A stretch of 64,000 bases of DNA from Campanula takesimana (GCA_026119855.1 JAOWBW010000320.1:372001-436000), one strand, 5' to 3'. Shown: positions 12,019-24,039, counted from the first letter of the stretch. Program-made: numbers and translations. The notes: generated from the letters alone by a model not told the origin.

Positions 12019-13727
12019 ACGTGTGTTTGACAAGTCGGGGGACCTAATCAAGTTTTCTGCAGAGATGATGTGCCACGGAGTTTCTCTGATGGTTATCTCG
12101 TGTGAGACTCATTTGCCTTGCACAAGATGATCCATCCAGATCGTTCCTTTAGTCATGTCGTGTCAAGGGAGACAACTATTTGTCCGACAACCAATGATAT
12201 TTATCAATGTGCAAGCTCTAAGTAGGCCGAGCGTACTTTGTTGACATCTCTAGAGTTCCATGTCCGAAAGTCTCACGAGAAGGTGATGAGAAACATTATC
12301 TATTCCCCCATGTTGATTTCACGCTTTGGTCTAAGTCAAGCCCCAAGAATCTTGTATGTTGTAGATGACCCCATGAACAGGCTTATGAGGTTGTTTGATT
12401 AGAAAAAGAGTGCTCTCCCGCTTGATGGATTTGAGGAAGGTTGAAGAAGAAATAATTTGAAGAATGTTCTCCCTATATTTTTTTTTATGACGCACCCTGA
12501 TTTTTGCCTAGACCGCCCTTTCGGGTTTTCAATCTAGCGGGCATCTCTTTTGTGTCTTTTTTTTTTTTTTTTGATAAAGTATATACTCGAAGATGACTCA
12601 GAGAGAGGAGAGTAGTTTTGTCTCTTATTGGGGGAGAGACATGCAAGATTTTTTGGGTTTGAATGTATTAGGCATTTTGGCTATCGACTTGGCTTTTTGG
12701 GATGTGTTCCAAGCATCGACTAGGTGGGGATAATGCACTTTGTAATGAGAGTTAGAGGCGAAGAGGATAGACCCTCGTACATATTTACTTTGACGAGTTC
12801 GTACATTTCGAGAATGGATAGACTAGGGAGGGAAAGGATCAAAAGCCCCTAGTTTTGATGCTTGGATTTGAAGAAAGTTTAAGAGAGTGGAGAAGAGGAA
12901 GCCCCTAGACTCGACAAAGAATGCTACGTGGCTCAAATACTAGAAAGATAGTTCTACCTTTAATGGACCCTAGTATTTATTTTTGATGTCTTAAGTGTTT
13001 GTTCAATTATTTTGCAAGTGAATCATCTAGAAATGTCTTGACAAGTTTTGAGGAGAAGGCCTAATCATTAGTGCGCTCTTCGGATTTCTTCATGAGTAAT
13101 ATCTACGGATGATGGAGACAGTCTTTAAGTTAGGAGTCTCATTTTTTCTTCATTTGGATTTGATCTTCATTGTAGGAGGAGATGAGGGGCCTCCTTTTTG
13201 ACTTCATTGTGTGTGGTTGAAACTCCTTCTTTGTGGGGTTGTGAAAGCTTGAGAGTTTTTTTTTTTTTTTTACTCTCAAAGTTTGAATTGCGTAGCCCCA
13301 CTTTTGTTCGGGAATGATAATGCCTTTGACTTTCTTCTATCGTGGTCCTTCGACTTTTGACATGAGCATGGTGATAGTAATGTGTAGCCCCTAGGCCTTC
13401 TTCTCAAAACTTGTTTAGACATTTCTATTATCAATTGAAAGGTTTTAGATTAATGACATTTATTGTTTGCGGATCCATTTAATGAATTAGAGAGATATTC
13501 AAGAGGTAGAACAACCTTAGAGTAGTGTATAGGAAATGGGAATGACTTTTATTAATAACTAGAATTCAAAACAGACTCGATAGTTGACACGGACTAGAGA
13601 AGGAGGGAGATGGACTAGAATGAAAAAACGACTCTTCGAGTTCATAATAGGAATTTAAAATCTATTCTATTTCTAAGGAGAAAGGGATAGGATAGTTGTA
13701 GCCCCAAAGTGGTAAGGCTTTATCTTC
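12019..13727 (-). other. Noncoding 3' part of an antisense Tat-like fragment
   Basis: No usable ORF. An H2 hairpin (12489-12556) and A/T runs match the post-gag noncoding region of elements 5 and 6, read on the minus strand. At 13250-13285 a T-run of about 18 is flanked by GAGAGT and ACTCTC, so it can fold. I see no LTR or PBS for this fragment in the window. Confidence 0.55.
12489..12556 (-). promoter_or_regulatory. Hairpin H2 (GACGC type)
   Basis: On the minus strand the outermost GACACA pairs with TGCGTC except at one position, which looks like CpG decay of GACGCA. CTAGA/TCTAG forms the middle stem, and CCC-GAAA-GGG is a tetraloop tip. It is the same module as at 35989 and 55055, with a long A/T run beside it. 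Confidence 0.6.
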
Positions 13728-14185
13728 TTCATCATGGTTTGTTAGGAAGCGGGTTGGTAAGGACATTTGGCGCTTCAAGTTCCTTGTTGTCGATGAGATC
13801 TTGGATCACATCCTTAAAATGGTGACAAGAGTTGGTGTCATGGCCGGGATCATTGTGAAACTTGCAGAATGAGGGGATACGATCGTAGTGATAGTTCATC
13901 TTGTGAGTAGTCCCTTTTTCTAGGTTTTATTTTGCCTTCCTTTAAGAGGATGTTAAGGAGACCCTCTTGAGTAACCCCTTCAAGATTATCGTAGTGCCTT
14001 GTCGTTCCCATCTTAGTAAATTTGGATATATTAGGGTCACAGAGCCGCCTCATTTTCTTAGGCGTGGTTGTTTCACAAAGGTCTTCGGCCTCCTTTCTAT
14101 AGCATTCCTTTTAAGCTTGCAAGCGTGCTTGAAGTGAGTCGATCTTACTCTCGTAGAAATCCTCTTGAGTTTGTAGACGGGTTTG
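13728..14185 (-). pseudogene. gag: Orphan Tat-type gag fragment
   Basis: The minus strand encodes a Gag C-terminal region: a helical Q/E-rich part, a stretch ending GKIKPRKRDY, then the knuckle-like block CKFHNDPGHDTNSC followed by FKDVIQDLIDN and a stop near 13728. The C-x2-H...GH-x-T-x2-C pattern is the one seen in the Gags of D and elements 4, 5 and 6. An in-frame stop lies in the N-terminal part, and a frameshift separates it from the knuckle (about 13860-13890). Element D's insertion at 14191 cuts off the 5' part. Confidence 0.75.
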
Positions 14186-14190
14186 GAATG

Positions 14191-15222
14191 TGTAGACACC
14201 CCATTTTGGACGTTCATTTATGATCACACTACTTCTGTGTCTCGCCTTTGATTTGGGTCGAAACTCGTTAAGTTGGACATGTTTCGTTAAGTTTCTGACT
14301 AACTCCGTTAGTCAGGGGCCAAAATGAACATTAAAACTACTGCAGAGGGAATATAGTGAATTCAGACACTAGGATGCCTCATACGAGACATTGATGTCTC
14401 GTACGAGACATCCCCCTTGACAGACGGGATTATGGTCAGTTTCCTTGTTGATCTTAACCCCTTTTCTTGGCAAACACTTAAGCAATCCGAGAAAACCTAT
14501 TGGACGATCTTAGAGTCCAAAAATACCTCTGTGGGAATCAAGTATTGGATTCCCATCACAACTTACCTTCTTGGCCAAAACTCTAGGTCTAAAACTCCTA
14601 TAAATATAAAGGTTCTTGAACCGAAAAAAGGCTAGAATCATCATTCACCCTAAAACCACTCCAAATCTGATCAAAGAGGTCCCCATAATCAGTCCCTCTT
14701 CCTCACCCACGAAATTCAAGCCTCCAGAACACCACTCAAGCCAAGTTTATTGGAGATTCAAGGCCTATAGTCAAGGCCATCCATAGGATTCTTGAAGAAC
14801 GCTTAGGTAAAACTCTTTGTTTTCTATCTTCTCATTTCCTTCTTTGTCTTTGAAGTAGTGTGATTCCATTAAAGGATCAGCCTAGAGCCTCACCCATCCA
14901 TGGAGATGGTCTCGAAGCACATGATCCAACATCCCAAATAAATAAGCAATTATTTATTTGTTTGTTTTCTCTTTTACATACGTTTTGCATAATTTTGAAA
15001 CAATGATGTTGATTTCTTAGCAAGACCAATCCTAGATTGGGTGAATTGGATGCTCCTTGACCTTCCCAATTCATAACTTAACCCCCGAATCCAGATATCT
15101 TGATCCGTGTTCCAACAACAACATGGTGGCGACTCTCAAAACAATCAAAAAAGGTAAATCGAAGGACGAAAAGGCACCTCGTAGTCCTCAAAAACGAAAA
15201 ACAAAAAACCCGCGCGCAAACA
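14191..15222 (+). mobile_element. 5' LTR of element D
   Basis: 1032 bp from TGTAGACACCCC to CGCGCAAACA. A palindrome doublet P (14373-14412) lies about 185 bp upstream of the TATA box CCTATAAATATAAA (14597-14610), so it is probably in U3. The U5 blocks ACCCCCGAATCCA (15081-15093) and TGGCGACTCTC (15127-15137) lie near the end. The partner 3' LTR at 62713-63651 is closely similar by eye. Confidence 0.9.
14373..14412 (+). promoter_or_regulatory. Palindrome doublet P, site 1 (U3 of D)
   Basis: Two adjoining arms of about 18-20 bp, the second being the perfect palindrome GATGTCTCGTACGAGACATC. The first arm has one C/T and one G/A change. Upstream of the LTR TATA box. Confidence 0.7.
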
Positions 15223-15223
15223 G

Positions 15224-15241
15224 TGGCGACTTCGCTGGGGA
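15224..15241 (+). other. PBS of element D (tRNA-Arg type)
   Basis: TGGCGACTTCGCTGGGGA starts one base after the LTR. It matches the tRNA-Arg PBS of Ogre/Tat elements with one change (TTC for TCC). Confidence 0.85.
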
Positions 15242-15330
15242 AGATCACAGTAAGTGGGTTAGACTTGTGTCGAAAGAAATCATCGTTGTTTCAAAATTCT
15301 GCATTCTGTACTGTAATCTGTTCCCCAACT

Positions 15331-15375
15331 GAGATACCTCGTACGAGGGATCCCTTGTCTCGTATGAGACATCTC
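15331..15375 (+). promoter_or_regulatory. Palindrome doublet P, site 2 (leader of D)
   Basis: Two palindromic arms around CTCGTACGAG and CTCGTATGAG, about 90 bp after the PBS. The first arm ends GGGATCC, as does one arm of site 6. Confidence 0.65.
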
Positions 15376-15594
15376 AGCTCATCCCGGCTGATCTGACTCT
15401 CTGGTTTGAAAAGTATTTTCGTTCGGTTCAAACACGTATACAGGGTTTCAGATCTACTCCCCCCTCTGTTTCTGAGTCTTACGACCTTCCTAACGACAAA
15501 GAAACGCCCCATATATTATAAGGCTAACCTTTGTTTTGTAGGATTACTTGCTAAATGTTTCATTCTCTGCTTTGCTTATGTTTGCCTTATGTGT

Positions 15595-15642
15595 GAATTA
15601 CGACGGCCTGAGTTCCTCCACAAGAGGGAAACGTAGGCAGCC
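15595..15642 (+). promoter_or_regulatory. Hairpin H1 in leader of D
   Basis: Outer stem TACG/CGTA, here GAATTACG...ACGTAGGCAGCC. The inner stem TTCCTC/GAGGGA has a CACAA loop. The inner sequence differs from other copies but pairing is kept. Confidence 0.65.
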
Positions 15643-16309
15643 ACTTGGCCCAGCCATTGCATGTTTTTATTTTTACTTTCAAAAAAAAAACTCTCTATTT
15701 TATCTTTGACACCTAGATCTTGACTCTCACACACGTGCACATATGTAGAATAATTTCACTACATACCCTATAAACCCGGGTCCCAATCGGAGGACGGATG
15801 TCGGTCAACACCCCCATTCTAACGAATGGCCCTCACCGGTCTCTCCAAAGATGGTATACCCACTCCGTGACACGCTCCTAGACTGTGTTCATGGGGAGCC
15901 TTAGCCGTAAGCCTTGCATCAACATCATGCATACATAATAACTAATAAAACACTCCTCGAGACCGGCCGATTCGATTCTTAGGGTTATTTTAATCTTTTC
16001 CCAAGATAACGCATCTTTACAATCTATAATCCTCCCTTGTGAATATGACGAATGTCCCTTCGGTAAAATGTTGAACAAAGGATTTTGAAAGAATGGAGAA
16101 CCTCCCTACGGGAATCCGAGCTTGTGTTTTCCTACTTTCACTATTCTGTGCGGGATTGTGGATGCCATTTTGGCTTAGTTTTGACCGCACCGTTCAACAT
16201 GTCCCTTTCGGTTGTCCCTTAAAATTCACAAGGTTTGATTGCATTAATGCGTTGTTTAAAAAAGTGAAAAAAAAAACTACGGAATCACTTAGGTTTGGTT
16301 AATTGAATG

Positions 16310-16414
16310 GTGGATTCCGATGAGAATATAGGACCCTTGTCTGAATTGTCCATTTGGGAGAGTGCAATACAGGTGAAAAACAAGGGGCTCATATTCTAGG
16401 GTGACAGAATCCAC
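16310..16414 (+). promoter_or_regulatory. Leader hairpin H3 of element D
   Basis: GTGGATTC (16310-16317) pairs with GAATCCAC (16407-16414). GAATAT (16324-16329) pairs with ATATTC (16391-16396). CCCTTGT (16334-16340) pairs with ACAAGGG (16380-16386). CGATGA and TAGGGTGACA form the internal loop. It lies about 275 bp before the gag ATG. Elements 4 and 6 have the same architecture with changed but still paired bases. Confidence 0.7.
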
Positions 16415-16507
16415 TGTTCCAGGACGAACTAGAGTAGTAACCTCTCAAAATGGATTAAATTCCATCCAACCAATAGGGTTAAAATCTGCAAATCTGACTG
16501 TCTGGCT

Positions 16508-16551
16508 AGATGTATCGTACGAGACATCCATTGTCTTGGACGAGACATCTC
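16508..16551 (+). promoter_or_regulatory. Palindrome doublet P, site 3 (137 bp before gag)
   Basis: Two arms around ATCGTACGAGACATC and CTTGGACGAGACATC. It ends 137 bp before the gag start codon, a spacing close to that before both antisense genes. Confidence 0.65.
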
Positions 16552-16688
16552 TCATTTTCTGTGAATCTGCCGTGTTGGTCAACCCTGTTTCATAAAAGCC
16601 GATTTGTTGGGACCCCAGCCTAGATTTGACACAGTTTCTGCACTCTAGGTCCATCCGATCAGCAAAGTAGCTCCGCACTCCCAACACA

Positions 16689-17471
16689 ATGCCCACCCGC
16701 ACGGAAATGTCTCTCAGAGAAATCTCACAAAATTTGCGCTTCAAGATGGAAGCCACCGGAGGTTGGAAGGAAGGCCTACCCAACAGAAAGGCCCCAGAAA
16801 TCAATATCTTCCAAGAATTTTGCTTCAGAGGGCTCGACTATGCCTCTTATTATGCTCATGACCAAGTTAAAGAGCGTAACGAACAAAGCGAAAAAGACTG
16901 GGCTGAGATTGAGAAGATGATCGACGGCAGTAAGCTCGAGATGTTACAAGCTGAATACAATGAAATGAGTAAATGGTACAATGCCGCCATCGAGAGGGCT
17001 CAGAATTTGGAAGACAACCAAGAAAAGGTCATCAATGATGAGGTAGGTAACTGCATCAGCCTGCTTTATCAAGACCTAAAGAACCAAATGGAGGAGGAAC
17101 ATAATCATCACCTCAATGTCATGAGGGACCATTACGAAAGCATCATGCAAAGCCTCCAACCTAAGCCACCGAGAGTCTACACAGACTTAAGTCAAATCCG
17201 ACTTGTGAGAGTGTTCCGTGAGCTTGAGTGAGAAGGCAAGATAGCACCTATGAAGGGGTACAAACCCAAATATGAGGGGGCCGGAAGGGCCTTGCACCTA
17301 TATTGCTACTACCATCAGTGCTGCGGCCACCACACTGACAAATGCAACAACCTAAGGGATAAGATCCAAGATCATATCAACCGAGGCACTCTACAGGTAA
17401 TAGGCAATGGAATCGGCCTCGTATTGAAGAATGAGGGGTCCAAACCTCAAGCTCCTTTTCCACTACATTAG
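16689..17471 (+). pseudogene. gag: Element D gag
   Basis: Gag of a Tat-type element. The start ATG at 16689 opens 180 residues with long charged, probably coiled-coil helices (about residues 50-160) but meets an in-frame TGA at 17229-17231. The same frame continues to a TAG at 17469 and carries the knuckle-like block CYYHQCCGHHTDKC, comparable to those in the other Gags here, and the MKGYKPKY stretch corresponding to LKPMEGYKP in element 4. The N-terminus has no match I recognise. One nonsense mutation is enough to stop full-length Gag. Confidence 0.8.
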
Positions 17472-17692
17472 TTAGTAGTTTAATAGACTAGTTTTTACTT
17501 CATTTTCATAGATTAGATGTTTCTTTATTTCATTTTTAAACTAGTTGTTTCACACTCTTTAAGGGATCATACTCACCCAAGAATCATTGTGGGTGAGAGC
17601 ATACCCTCCTATCAATTTCAACTTTTAGTAATAATTAATTTTTTTTAAATTTCTCGCTTTCTGTACTTATCCAAAAAGAAAGTAGTGTAGAG
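17472..17692 (+). other. T-rich spacer between gag and pol of D
   Basis: About 220 bp, rich in T, with stops in all frames and a short inverted repeat around 17565-17600 (ACTCACCCA/TGGGTGAG). Ogre elements are known to have a spliced intron within the polyprotein gene, but in a different place. Here I see only intron-like composition and no compelling splice pair. No protease DTG/DSG motif is visible on either side. Confidence 0.4.
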
Positions 17693-18688
17693 ATGGTAGA
17701 AGTACACAATGAAAATGACTATTCTAAAGCGATTCCATTCTCCGGAACACGCCCAGTACTTAATATGATGCTAAAAGAAGGTACTTCCCCGGTCTTGGAC
17801 TTGGCAAGCATTTACAAGGGATAAAAGAACCACCATCTGTCGTTCTATACCCCCCAGAATATGGTCTAGGGTATGTGTCACCACTCAAGGACATCCCTAA
17901 ACATGATAGGGATTGGACTTCATACATTGTGCCACTGGCACCGCCCTATCGAAAGACTCTAAATGGGTACTTTGTGCGCGAGGGGGAAAACTTTCCATAC
18001 TTCATGTTCCCTGAACCATGGATCGACCATAGGGGGAAGTGCCAACCGGGCTTCGAAATCTTCGGTGACTGTGATCCATACGTGCTTGAAACATAACAGA
18101 TGCAATTCTCGTGGCTACCTCGAGAATTAGGGGGTACCAAGGCCGAAGCATTCAGTGAGTGGGACTTTGTGTTGGGAGAAGACCTACTAGGCCAATTTCT
18201 CAACCTTTGCAAGATAGAGGACACTCAGATTAATGAAATAGATAAGGGGGACGCTCCGAACCAAGACTACACCAATCTCATCAAGAAGAGCGACAAGCCT
18301 ATCCAGAATTGGTACACAACTGGGGGACCAATAGCAAGTGAAGACTTCCTGGTCAAGGAATTAGGATGCACTCCCCATCCCCATAAAGAAAGAAAATTTG
18401 TAACTCTTACCTTAGAGTCAGATACCGCTACCGATGAGCTCACCCAAGAGGACTTGGATGCCATCGCGGAACATGTATTCCCTTACTTTCTTAATGAAAA
18501 AATAGATCTTTCTGAGTATCCCGAGATTGCTAGCGTCCTAAATGATGAATTAACTAATAACTCTACCGAATTAGATAATGATGAGTCATATGACGAGATA
18601 GAGAAAGAAAATGAACAAATCTTAAAATAAATTAATAAGCAAGTAGGTCTTCGTGGCGGAAATGGTCCTATTGATGCCGAAGAAATGT
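17693..18688 (+). pseudogene. pol: Element D pol N-terminal region before RT
   Basis: An open stretch from ATG 17693 ends after 43 codons. A one-base shift near 17820 leads into the frame from 17821, which has stops at 18094 (TAA) and 18628 (TAA) and runs into the target site of element 4. The product is acidic toward its end (many D/E, about 18500-18630). I recognise no catalytic motif. By position it is the linker between Gag/protease and RT. The frame after the last stop agrees with the RT frame beyond element 4. Confidence 0.65.
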
Positions 18689-21109
18689 TGTGAGAGCCCG
18701 CGCTCGAAAGCCAAACTGCGAAATGATCGTCCCGTGAGGGCGATTCGGGTCCGTTTCGTGCTGATGCGCTTTTGGAAATGCGCTCGGTTCTCATATAATG
18801 GTTTCCTCTCGATGGAATCAAAACATTCAAGAGTCTCCACCTCATTTTATTTTAAGAAAAACGAAGATAAAACCATTTTTTAGTGAAAGTGGGTTCGGGG
18901 GCTAAGTTACGAGAAAGAGAAGGGGTTAGGCACTCTCCTCGCCCGTGATGGTCTCTAGTATTCATGACACTTAGATTAATTTTATTCCTTTTATGCCTTG
19001 TGTTTATGCCCTAACAAAAATGGTGATTTATATAAGAGGAAGTCTTCCTATTCTAAGAATGTTTGCTTTAATTCACAAATGAGAGTCGATTTGGGTGGAC
19101 TCACACTTTCTTTTGAAAATGGTTTAACATTCATATCCAGTAAAGGAGATCAAATGAGGTGGTGGGGGATTAATATTTACAATGGTGAACAAAAAGGGAA
19201 ACAAATCCCATAAAAAAGAATGTCCAAAACTCCGTCCCCAAGCATTTTAAGGACTGCTGCGCTCTTCTTCTTTGTGTACCTGCTCTTATACTTGCACAAT
19301 ATGGAAAGTGAAAGTTAAGAAAAGTCCCTAATAAATAAATTATCAACCATGAATTTTCCTCTGATTTTAGGAGCATGTTATGGTGTCCAAATAAGGCATG
19401 CAAGATCATACTTTCAACAGCCTAATCTGACAGATATTCATACTTCCACAAAAGATCCACTTTTTGCATAATGAAAACGGGGGGATAATGGAAAACACTA
19501 AACATTAAAGTTATTCCTAACATATCAAAGTTTATATCTGGAAAGTTTCAAGGTCATTGAGAAAGATTAAGTCACACAAAACACCTATGACATTTTGGTG
19601 TCAGAACAGAAAGTATGCTAATCTGAGAACAAAGAGTTGAAACAAAAAATAGAAAGAACATCTTCCACTCAGGTAAAAATAGTTTATTTACATTATAGTA
19701 TTCCTATGTTTGTTTAGAACAAAATCATTTTTATGGTCTAAGACCAAAACCCAAGTTTGCTATGCACAAAGAGAGCAACAAGACAGAAAGGTGCAGATGG
19801 ACAGTCTGCTGAACATTTACAAAAGGGTGAAAACACCCATGAAAACTCACTCAAATGAGATGCTATGAACATGAAACTTTGGATACTCATAGATCTATAT
19901 ATGAACAATACAAAAAAACATCCATTTGAGCATTTAATAATAGTATGTCATCACTTAGAGAGAAGAACAACAAGAGTATCAACATTACATCTTTTGGACA
20001 TCAAATGGAGGTCTAGCCTAACAAGTGGCTAGACCCTTTTTCCAAATCACATAAGGATCTACATTTTACATGGGAGAACTTTACAAGAACAAAGATTACC
20101 TAGGTGTGCTTCCTTTGCTTCCAAGGGAAGACTTTTGTGTTGCTTTTCTTAAGGTGTTTGCCTTAGATTGAGAGAGTGTTTGAGTGAGTTTTTTTGGTTT
20201 GTTTTTGGTGAATGTTTATGGTGGTGCTATGGTGGTGTGATGGTGGTTTAGTGACTGAGATTTTGGGAGTATTTTTGTTGCTTGAGAGAGAGCAAAAAGG
20301 GCTGAGTATGGAGTGGAGTGAGTTGGAGAGTTGTGTATGAAGTGTGTGTGTTCTTCTATGATAAAATGGATGAGGGAGGTGAGTATATGGTGAGGGAGGT
20401 GGAAATCTTTCATTTAGGCCCTCTAGGGGGGTTTAGGGATCATTTTAGGGGGTGGCTACCCCGTCCATTTGCAGCTGGGAATGATCAAAATCAAGACTTT
20501 TGTGGCCAAGTTGCTGAAGAACAAACTGCTATCTGAACCTCCCAAACCAGCCGTACGGCTCATGTCTCTGTCCCTTCTTCTCAAAGTGCCACTTGTCGCA
20601 TTCTGATTGGCTCCTTCTTTATTAATTTGGCCAGACAACTTGGGCCACTTGTCTGGCTCTTTTAGGCGTGAATGATCACAATTTTTGCTCCGGTATTGGT
20701 TCCGCAACAGTCCAAGTTTTATACGAGTGTGCGCACAACGGTACCCCGGTTGTCCGCGGTCCCAACATGAAAGTTGCTTGAAATAGTCTTGTGGTCACGT
20801 ATGTCTATATGAAATATGTTAATGAGCAAGGTATGACAATAATATATTTTTAATGCACGGAATGGATTAAACCGAGCAGTTCTAAGGGTGCGGGCCCTGT
20901 TTCCGGGTCCCGCATCTCAAAAATTGAAGTACATGCCTGTTTACTCGTTTTTTCGCTCTGATCATGAATTTGAAGTCCGTTAATCCATTTGATGCACAGA
21001 TAAGGCTCACGGAATTCCTGCATAGCCAAATCGAGGGCTCTAGGTCAATTTTAGGGTTTATACCGATTAAAAGGGGTTTGATAAAGGGTGCGAGATCGGG
21101 GTATCTACA
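18689..21109 (-). mobile_element. 3' LTR of element 4
   Basis: In sense direction TGTAGATACCCC... to ...GCGGGCTCTCACA. The polypurine tract lies at 21110-21118. It is the same length as the 5' LTR (2421 bp) and differs by scattered substitutions. Small ORFs in it are not genes. Confidence 0.9.
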
Positions 21110-21213
21110 AAGCCCCTCGTCGAATCTCCTTATAATGTAAAGGGGATTCTATGATTCACTAAGAGACACACAATATCGTCTAGGGTGTAACGGCTGGGTC
21201 CAAAGTAGGACTT

Positions 21214-21548
21214 CCTACGTATCTCTTTCAAGAATCAAGCCTCCGTAGTTCTAACTCAAACAAACAATCAAACTAGCACAAACAATGGTCGGTACCGGGT
21301 TCCCGGTTTACCTACGTATCTCTTACAAGAATCAGACCAATCGTAGTTCAGGTTTATTAAAAAATAAGAAATTTGCGGGGGGAGCATTGAGATGTGTTGT
21401 CTCTTTGCTGGGGACTGCATTGAGATGTGTGGTCTCGTTGCTGGGGAGGAGATTGACATGAGAAAACATTTATGAGAACGGGCGACTGAGTTCACCGGGG
21501 TGAACTGCCTACGTATCCCTCCATGGGAATCAAGTCAAAACGTAGTTC
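21214..21548 (-). promoter_or_regulatory. Hairpin H1, three copies in element 4
   Basis: Copies at 21214-21251, 21311-21349 and 21508-21548. All keep CTACG/CGTAG. Inner parts are TCT-TGAA-AGA, TCT-TGTA-AGA and TCCC/GGGA, so the sequence varies while pairing is kept. They follow the polypurine tract side of the element, as in elements 1 and 5. Confidence 0.65.
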
Positions 21549-21589
21549 GGGGGAGGTACAACTCAGGCAGGCGAGAAGACCAAGGTGGA

Positions 21590-21912
21590 ACAACAATGCT
21601 CAAGGATTGATGCAAGGTACAATCGGAGCGGGGGGTACATCTCAAAATCCAGGAGATGACCTAATTCAAGAATACTCAAGGATTGACGCAAGGTACAATC
21701 GGAGCGGGGGGTACATCTCAGAATCTGGGAGATGACCTAATTCAACAATACTCAAGGATTGACGCAAGGTACAATCAGAGCGTTGCGTCAATCCGAGCGG
21801 AGGGTACATCTCAGAATCCAGGAGATGACCTAATTCAACAATACTCAAGGATTGACGCAAGGTACAATCATAGCGGGAGGTACATCTCAGAATCTGGGAG
21901 ATGACCTAAGTT
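21590..21912 (-). repeat. 76-bp tandem repeat, about four copies
   Basis: Landmark CAAGGATTGA recurs at 21601, 21677, 21753 and 21846. The last interval is longer because of a 17-bp insertion that itself copies GCGTCAATCC. In element 4's 3' region. Confidence 0.8.
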
Positions 21913-21992
21913 CGACATCAAGACGAGTCCCATCTGACTCTGGGGGAAGGAACAACATAATTTTGATGGCGAGATCTAAATTTTCTCAAGCC

Positions 21993-22195
21993 AAATTTAA
22001 GAGGCGTCTCGGCCTAGAATGATTTTGATAATGAGAAATTTAAGAGGCGTCTCGGCCTAAAATGATTTTGAGAGCTTTAAGAGGCATCTCGGCCTAAAAT
22101 GATTTTGAGAGCTTTAAGAGGCGTCTCAGCCTAAAATGATTTTGAGAGCTTTAAGAGGCGTCTCGGCCTAAAATGATTTCGATAATGAGAACTTC
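21993..22195 (-). repeat. 37-bp tandem repeat, about five copies
   Basis: Units carry TTTAAGAGGCGTCTCGGCC followed by TAAAATGATTTTGAGAGC, with small variants. It lies directly after the 76-bp array in element 4. Confidence 0.8.
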
Positions 22196-22820
22196 AAGAG
22201 TACTATCATGAAGATAATTTCAAGGATACGCTGCATTCTGAGCCATGCCCAAATTCTTCGGCTTTTGAGTTGCTGTGTGATGAGATTTTTGTGCTTTGTT
22301 AAGCACCGAACCATCGCTTCGCGTGTCCTCTTGGCATTGTATTGAGTGCTTCAACTTCATTTTGGATTCCCGTTCACCCTAAAAGGGTTTATGATTATTT
22401 CACTGTCAAGCTTCTCCGCTTCTAGAGTTGCTGAAACATTTCTTTGCGTGGTCCTTCGGCACCATTTTGAGTGTTGCAACCTCATTCTGGATCCCTGTTT
22501 ACCCTGAAAAGGGTTTCTGTTTTTTTTACAATCAAGCTACTCTGCTTTTGGAGTCGCTGCGACTCTTGGAAATTGATACCGGGTTGGAATCATTCAACTT
22601 TGACTGAAGTCTCATGTATATCAGGAGAAATGACACGATCAACATTGTTTGTTGTGACCTGCAAGTTATCTCTTTGGTTTTGCCATTGTTGTGGGATTTT
22701 GATCGCTTGCAATGAGCAACCTCTTTGTGAAACCAAGATGTGATTTGCTGTGTGGTTCCAACTTCGTACCAGCATAAGATTTTTTAGCAAGTATGTGGTC
22801 GTGTCTGAAAATTCAAGCTT

Positions 22821-23064
22821 CCTACGTATCTCTTTCGAGAATCAGACCAGCGTAGTTCGAATTTATCAAATCGAACATTTTATTTTCCAAAAAGCCATTG
22901 GTAAATTTTCCTGTTGTTGACGAGGAACTTTTTGTGGAGACCATGATGTGGTTCGTTGTGATGCCAACTTCGTACCTATATAAGATTTTTTGCAAGTATG
23001 TGGTCGTCCCTGAAGATTCAAGCTACCTACGTATCTCTTTCGAGAATCAGACCAACGTAGTTCG
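22821..23064 (-). promoter_or_regulatory. Hairpin H1, two copies with GAAA tetraloop
   Basis: Copies at 22821-22859 and 23026-23064. Outer stem CTACG/CGTAG; inner stem TCTC-GAAA-GAGA, a GNRA tetraloop hairpin. These are the neatest copies. Confidence 0.7.
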
Positions 23065-24039
23065 ACTTTAGCAACTCGAACTGATTTTGCAGAAAAGGGC
23101 ATTAGGAAATTTCATTCCCTACGCAGAAACATGAGCGTCGACTTCTTCGAGGATCCTTCTTGTGAGGACCACGATGTGGTAGGGTGGATGACATGTACCT
23201 GCAAGAGATTTTCAAGAGCTAGCAGAATATATCTTCGACATTAATGTGCTTGAGAGTGTCATTCATGTGCAACAAAAGTTTTAGAACACATACATGGATT
23301 GAAATCTTTAAGATCGAGAGATTCAGAGATAGATTGGGACAAGAATACATTCTCTTTTCTTTTTACAACCATTTGCCTTTGATGGATGAAAGTCACATTT
23401 CACTTTTTTTTGCCGGATGATTTTTTTTTGCATTTTATTTTTCTTTTATTTGACACATGTGCATTGCTTGCATTTCAAACTTTGCTTATCATGAATGAAT
23501 GAGTTAAAGCATTATGTATGAACTGAGAGAGAATCAGGAATGAGATGAATTGTGCACTTTATTGTGAATCTTGCATTTTTGTGAAAATGAGGAATATGGA
23601 GATGTGTATGGTGAAACAGAGTCGAAAGACTAGTGCGAGCACTCAAAAGGACAATTCTAAACACCCATTTGATCAAGACTACTCGACGGTATATCTCCGG
23701 ATGCTATCGTTGGGTCAGCCCCAGTCGTCGGCTGAAGAAATCCCATTTGTTATTTTTGACATCATTCCCCTAACATTCTTGCTGGTGAAGCCCTGGTATC
23801 TCGCAAGGATCGACCTCAGGATGTTGGCCACGGAGGCCCCAGTATCTCTCAAGGATCAACCTCAGATGTTGTCTGTGGAAGCCCCAGTATTTCTCAAGGA
23901 TCAACCTCCGATGTTAGCTACGGTAGCCCCAGCCATGTTATAGGACAAGCCCTTGAATCTGGCATATGAAGCTCTTGTTTCACTTGAAGGGTGAATCTCA
24001 TGTTGATCCAAATTGTCATTTTGAGACAACTTCATGCTT

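Larger units (their letters stand above)
15242..16688 (+). other. 5' leader of element D
   Basis: About 1.45 kb between PBS and gag with no convincing gene. It contains doublet P site 2, hairpin H1 (15595-15642), hairpin H3 (16310-16414) and doublet P site 3 (16508-16551). Long leaders are usual in Tat elements. Small ORFs here (60-75 codons) show no family resemblance. Confidence 0.7.

Noticed and set aside
15878..16302. Small ORFs in the leader of D as an Ogre-type ORF1
   Set aside because: Each is under 80 codons, with no resemblance to a known ORF1 and no conservation visible in element 6.
18483..18883. Minus- and plus-strand ORFs around 18483-18883
   Set aside because: Shadows of D's pol linker and of the element 4 LTR edge.
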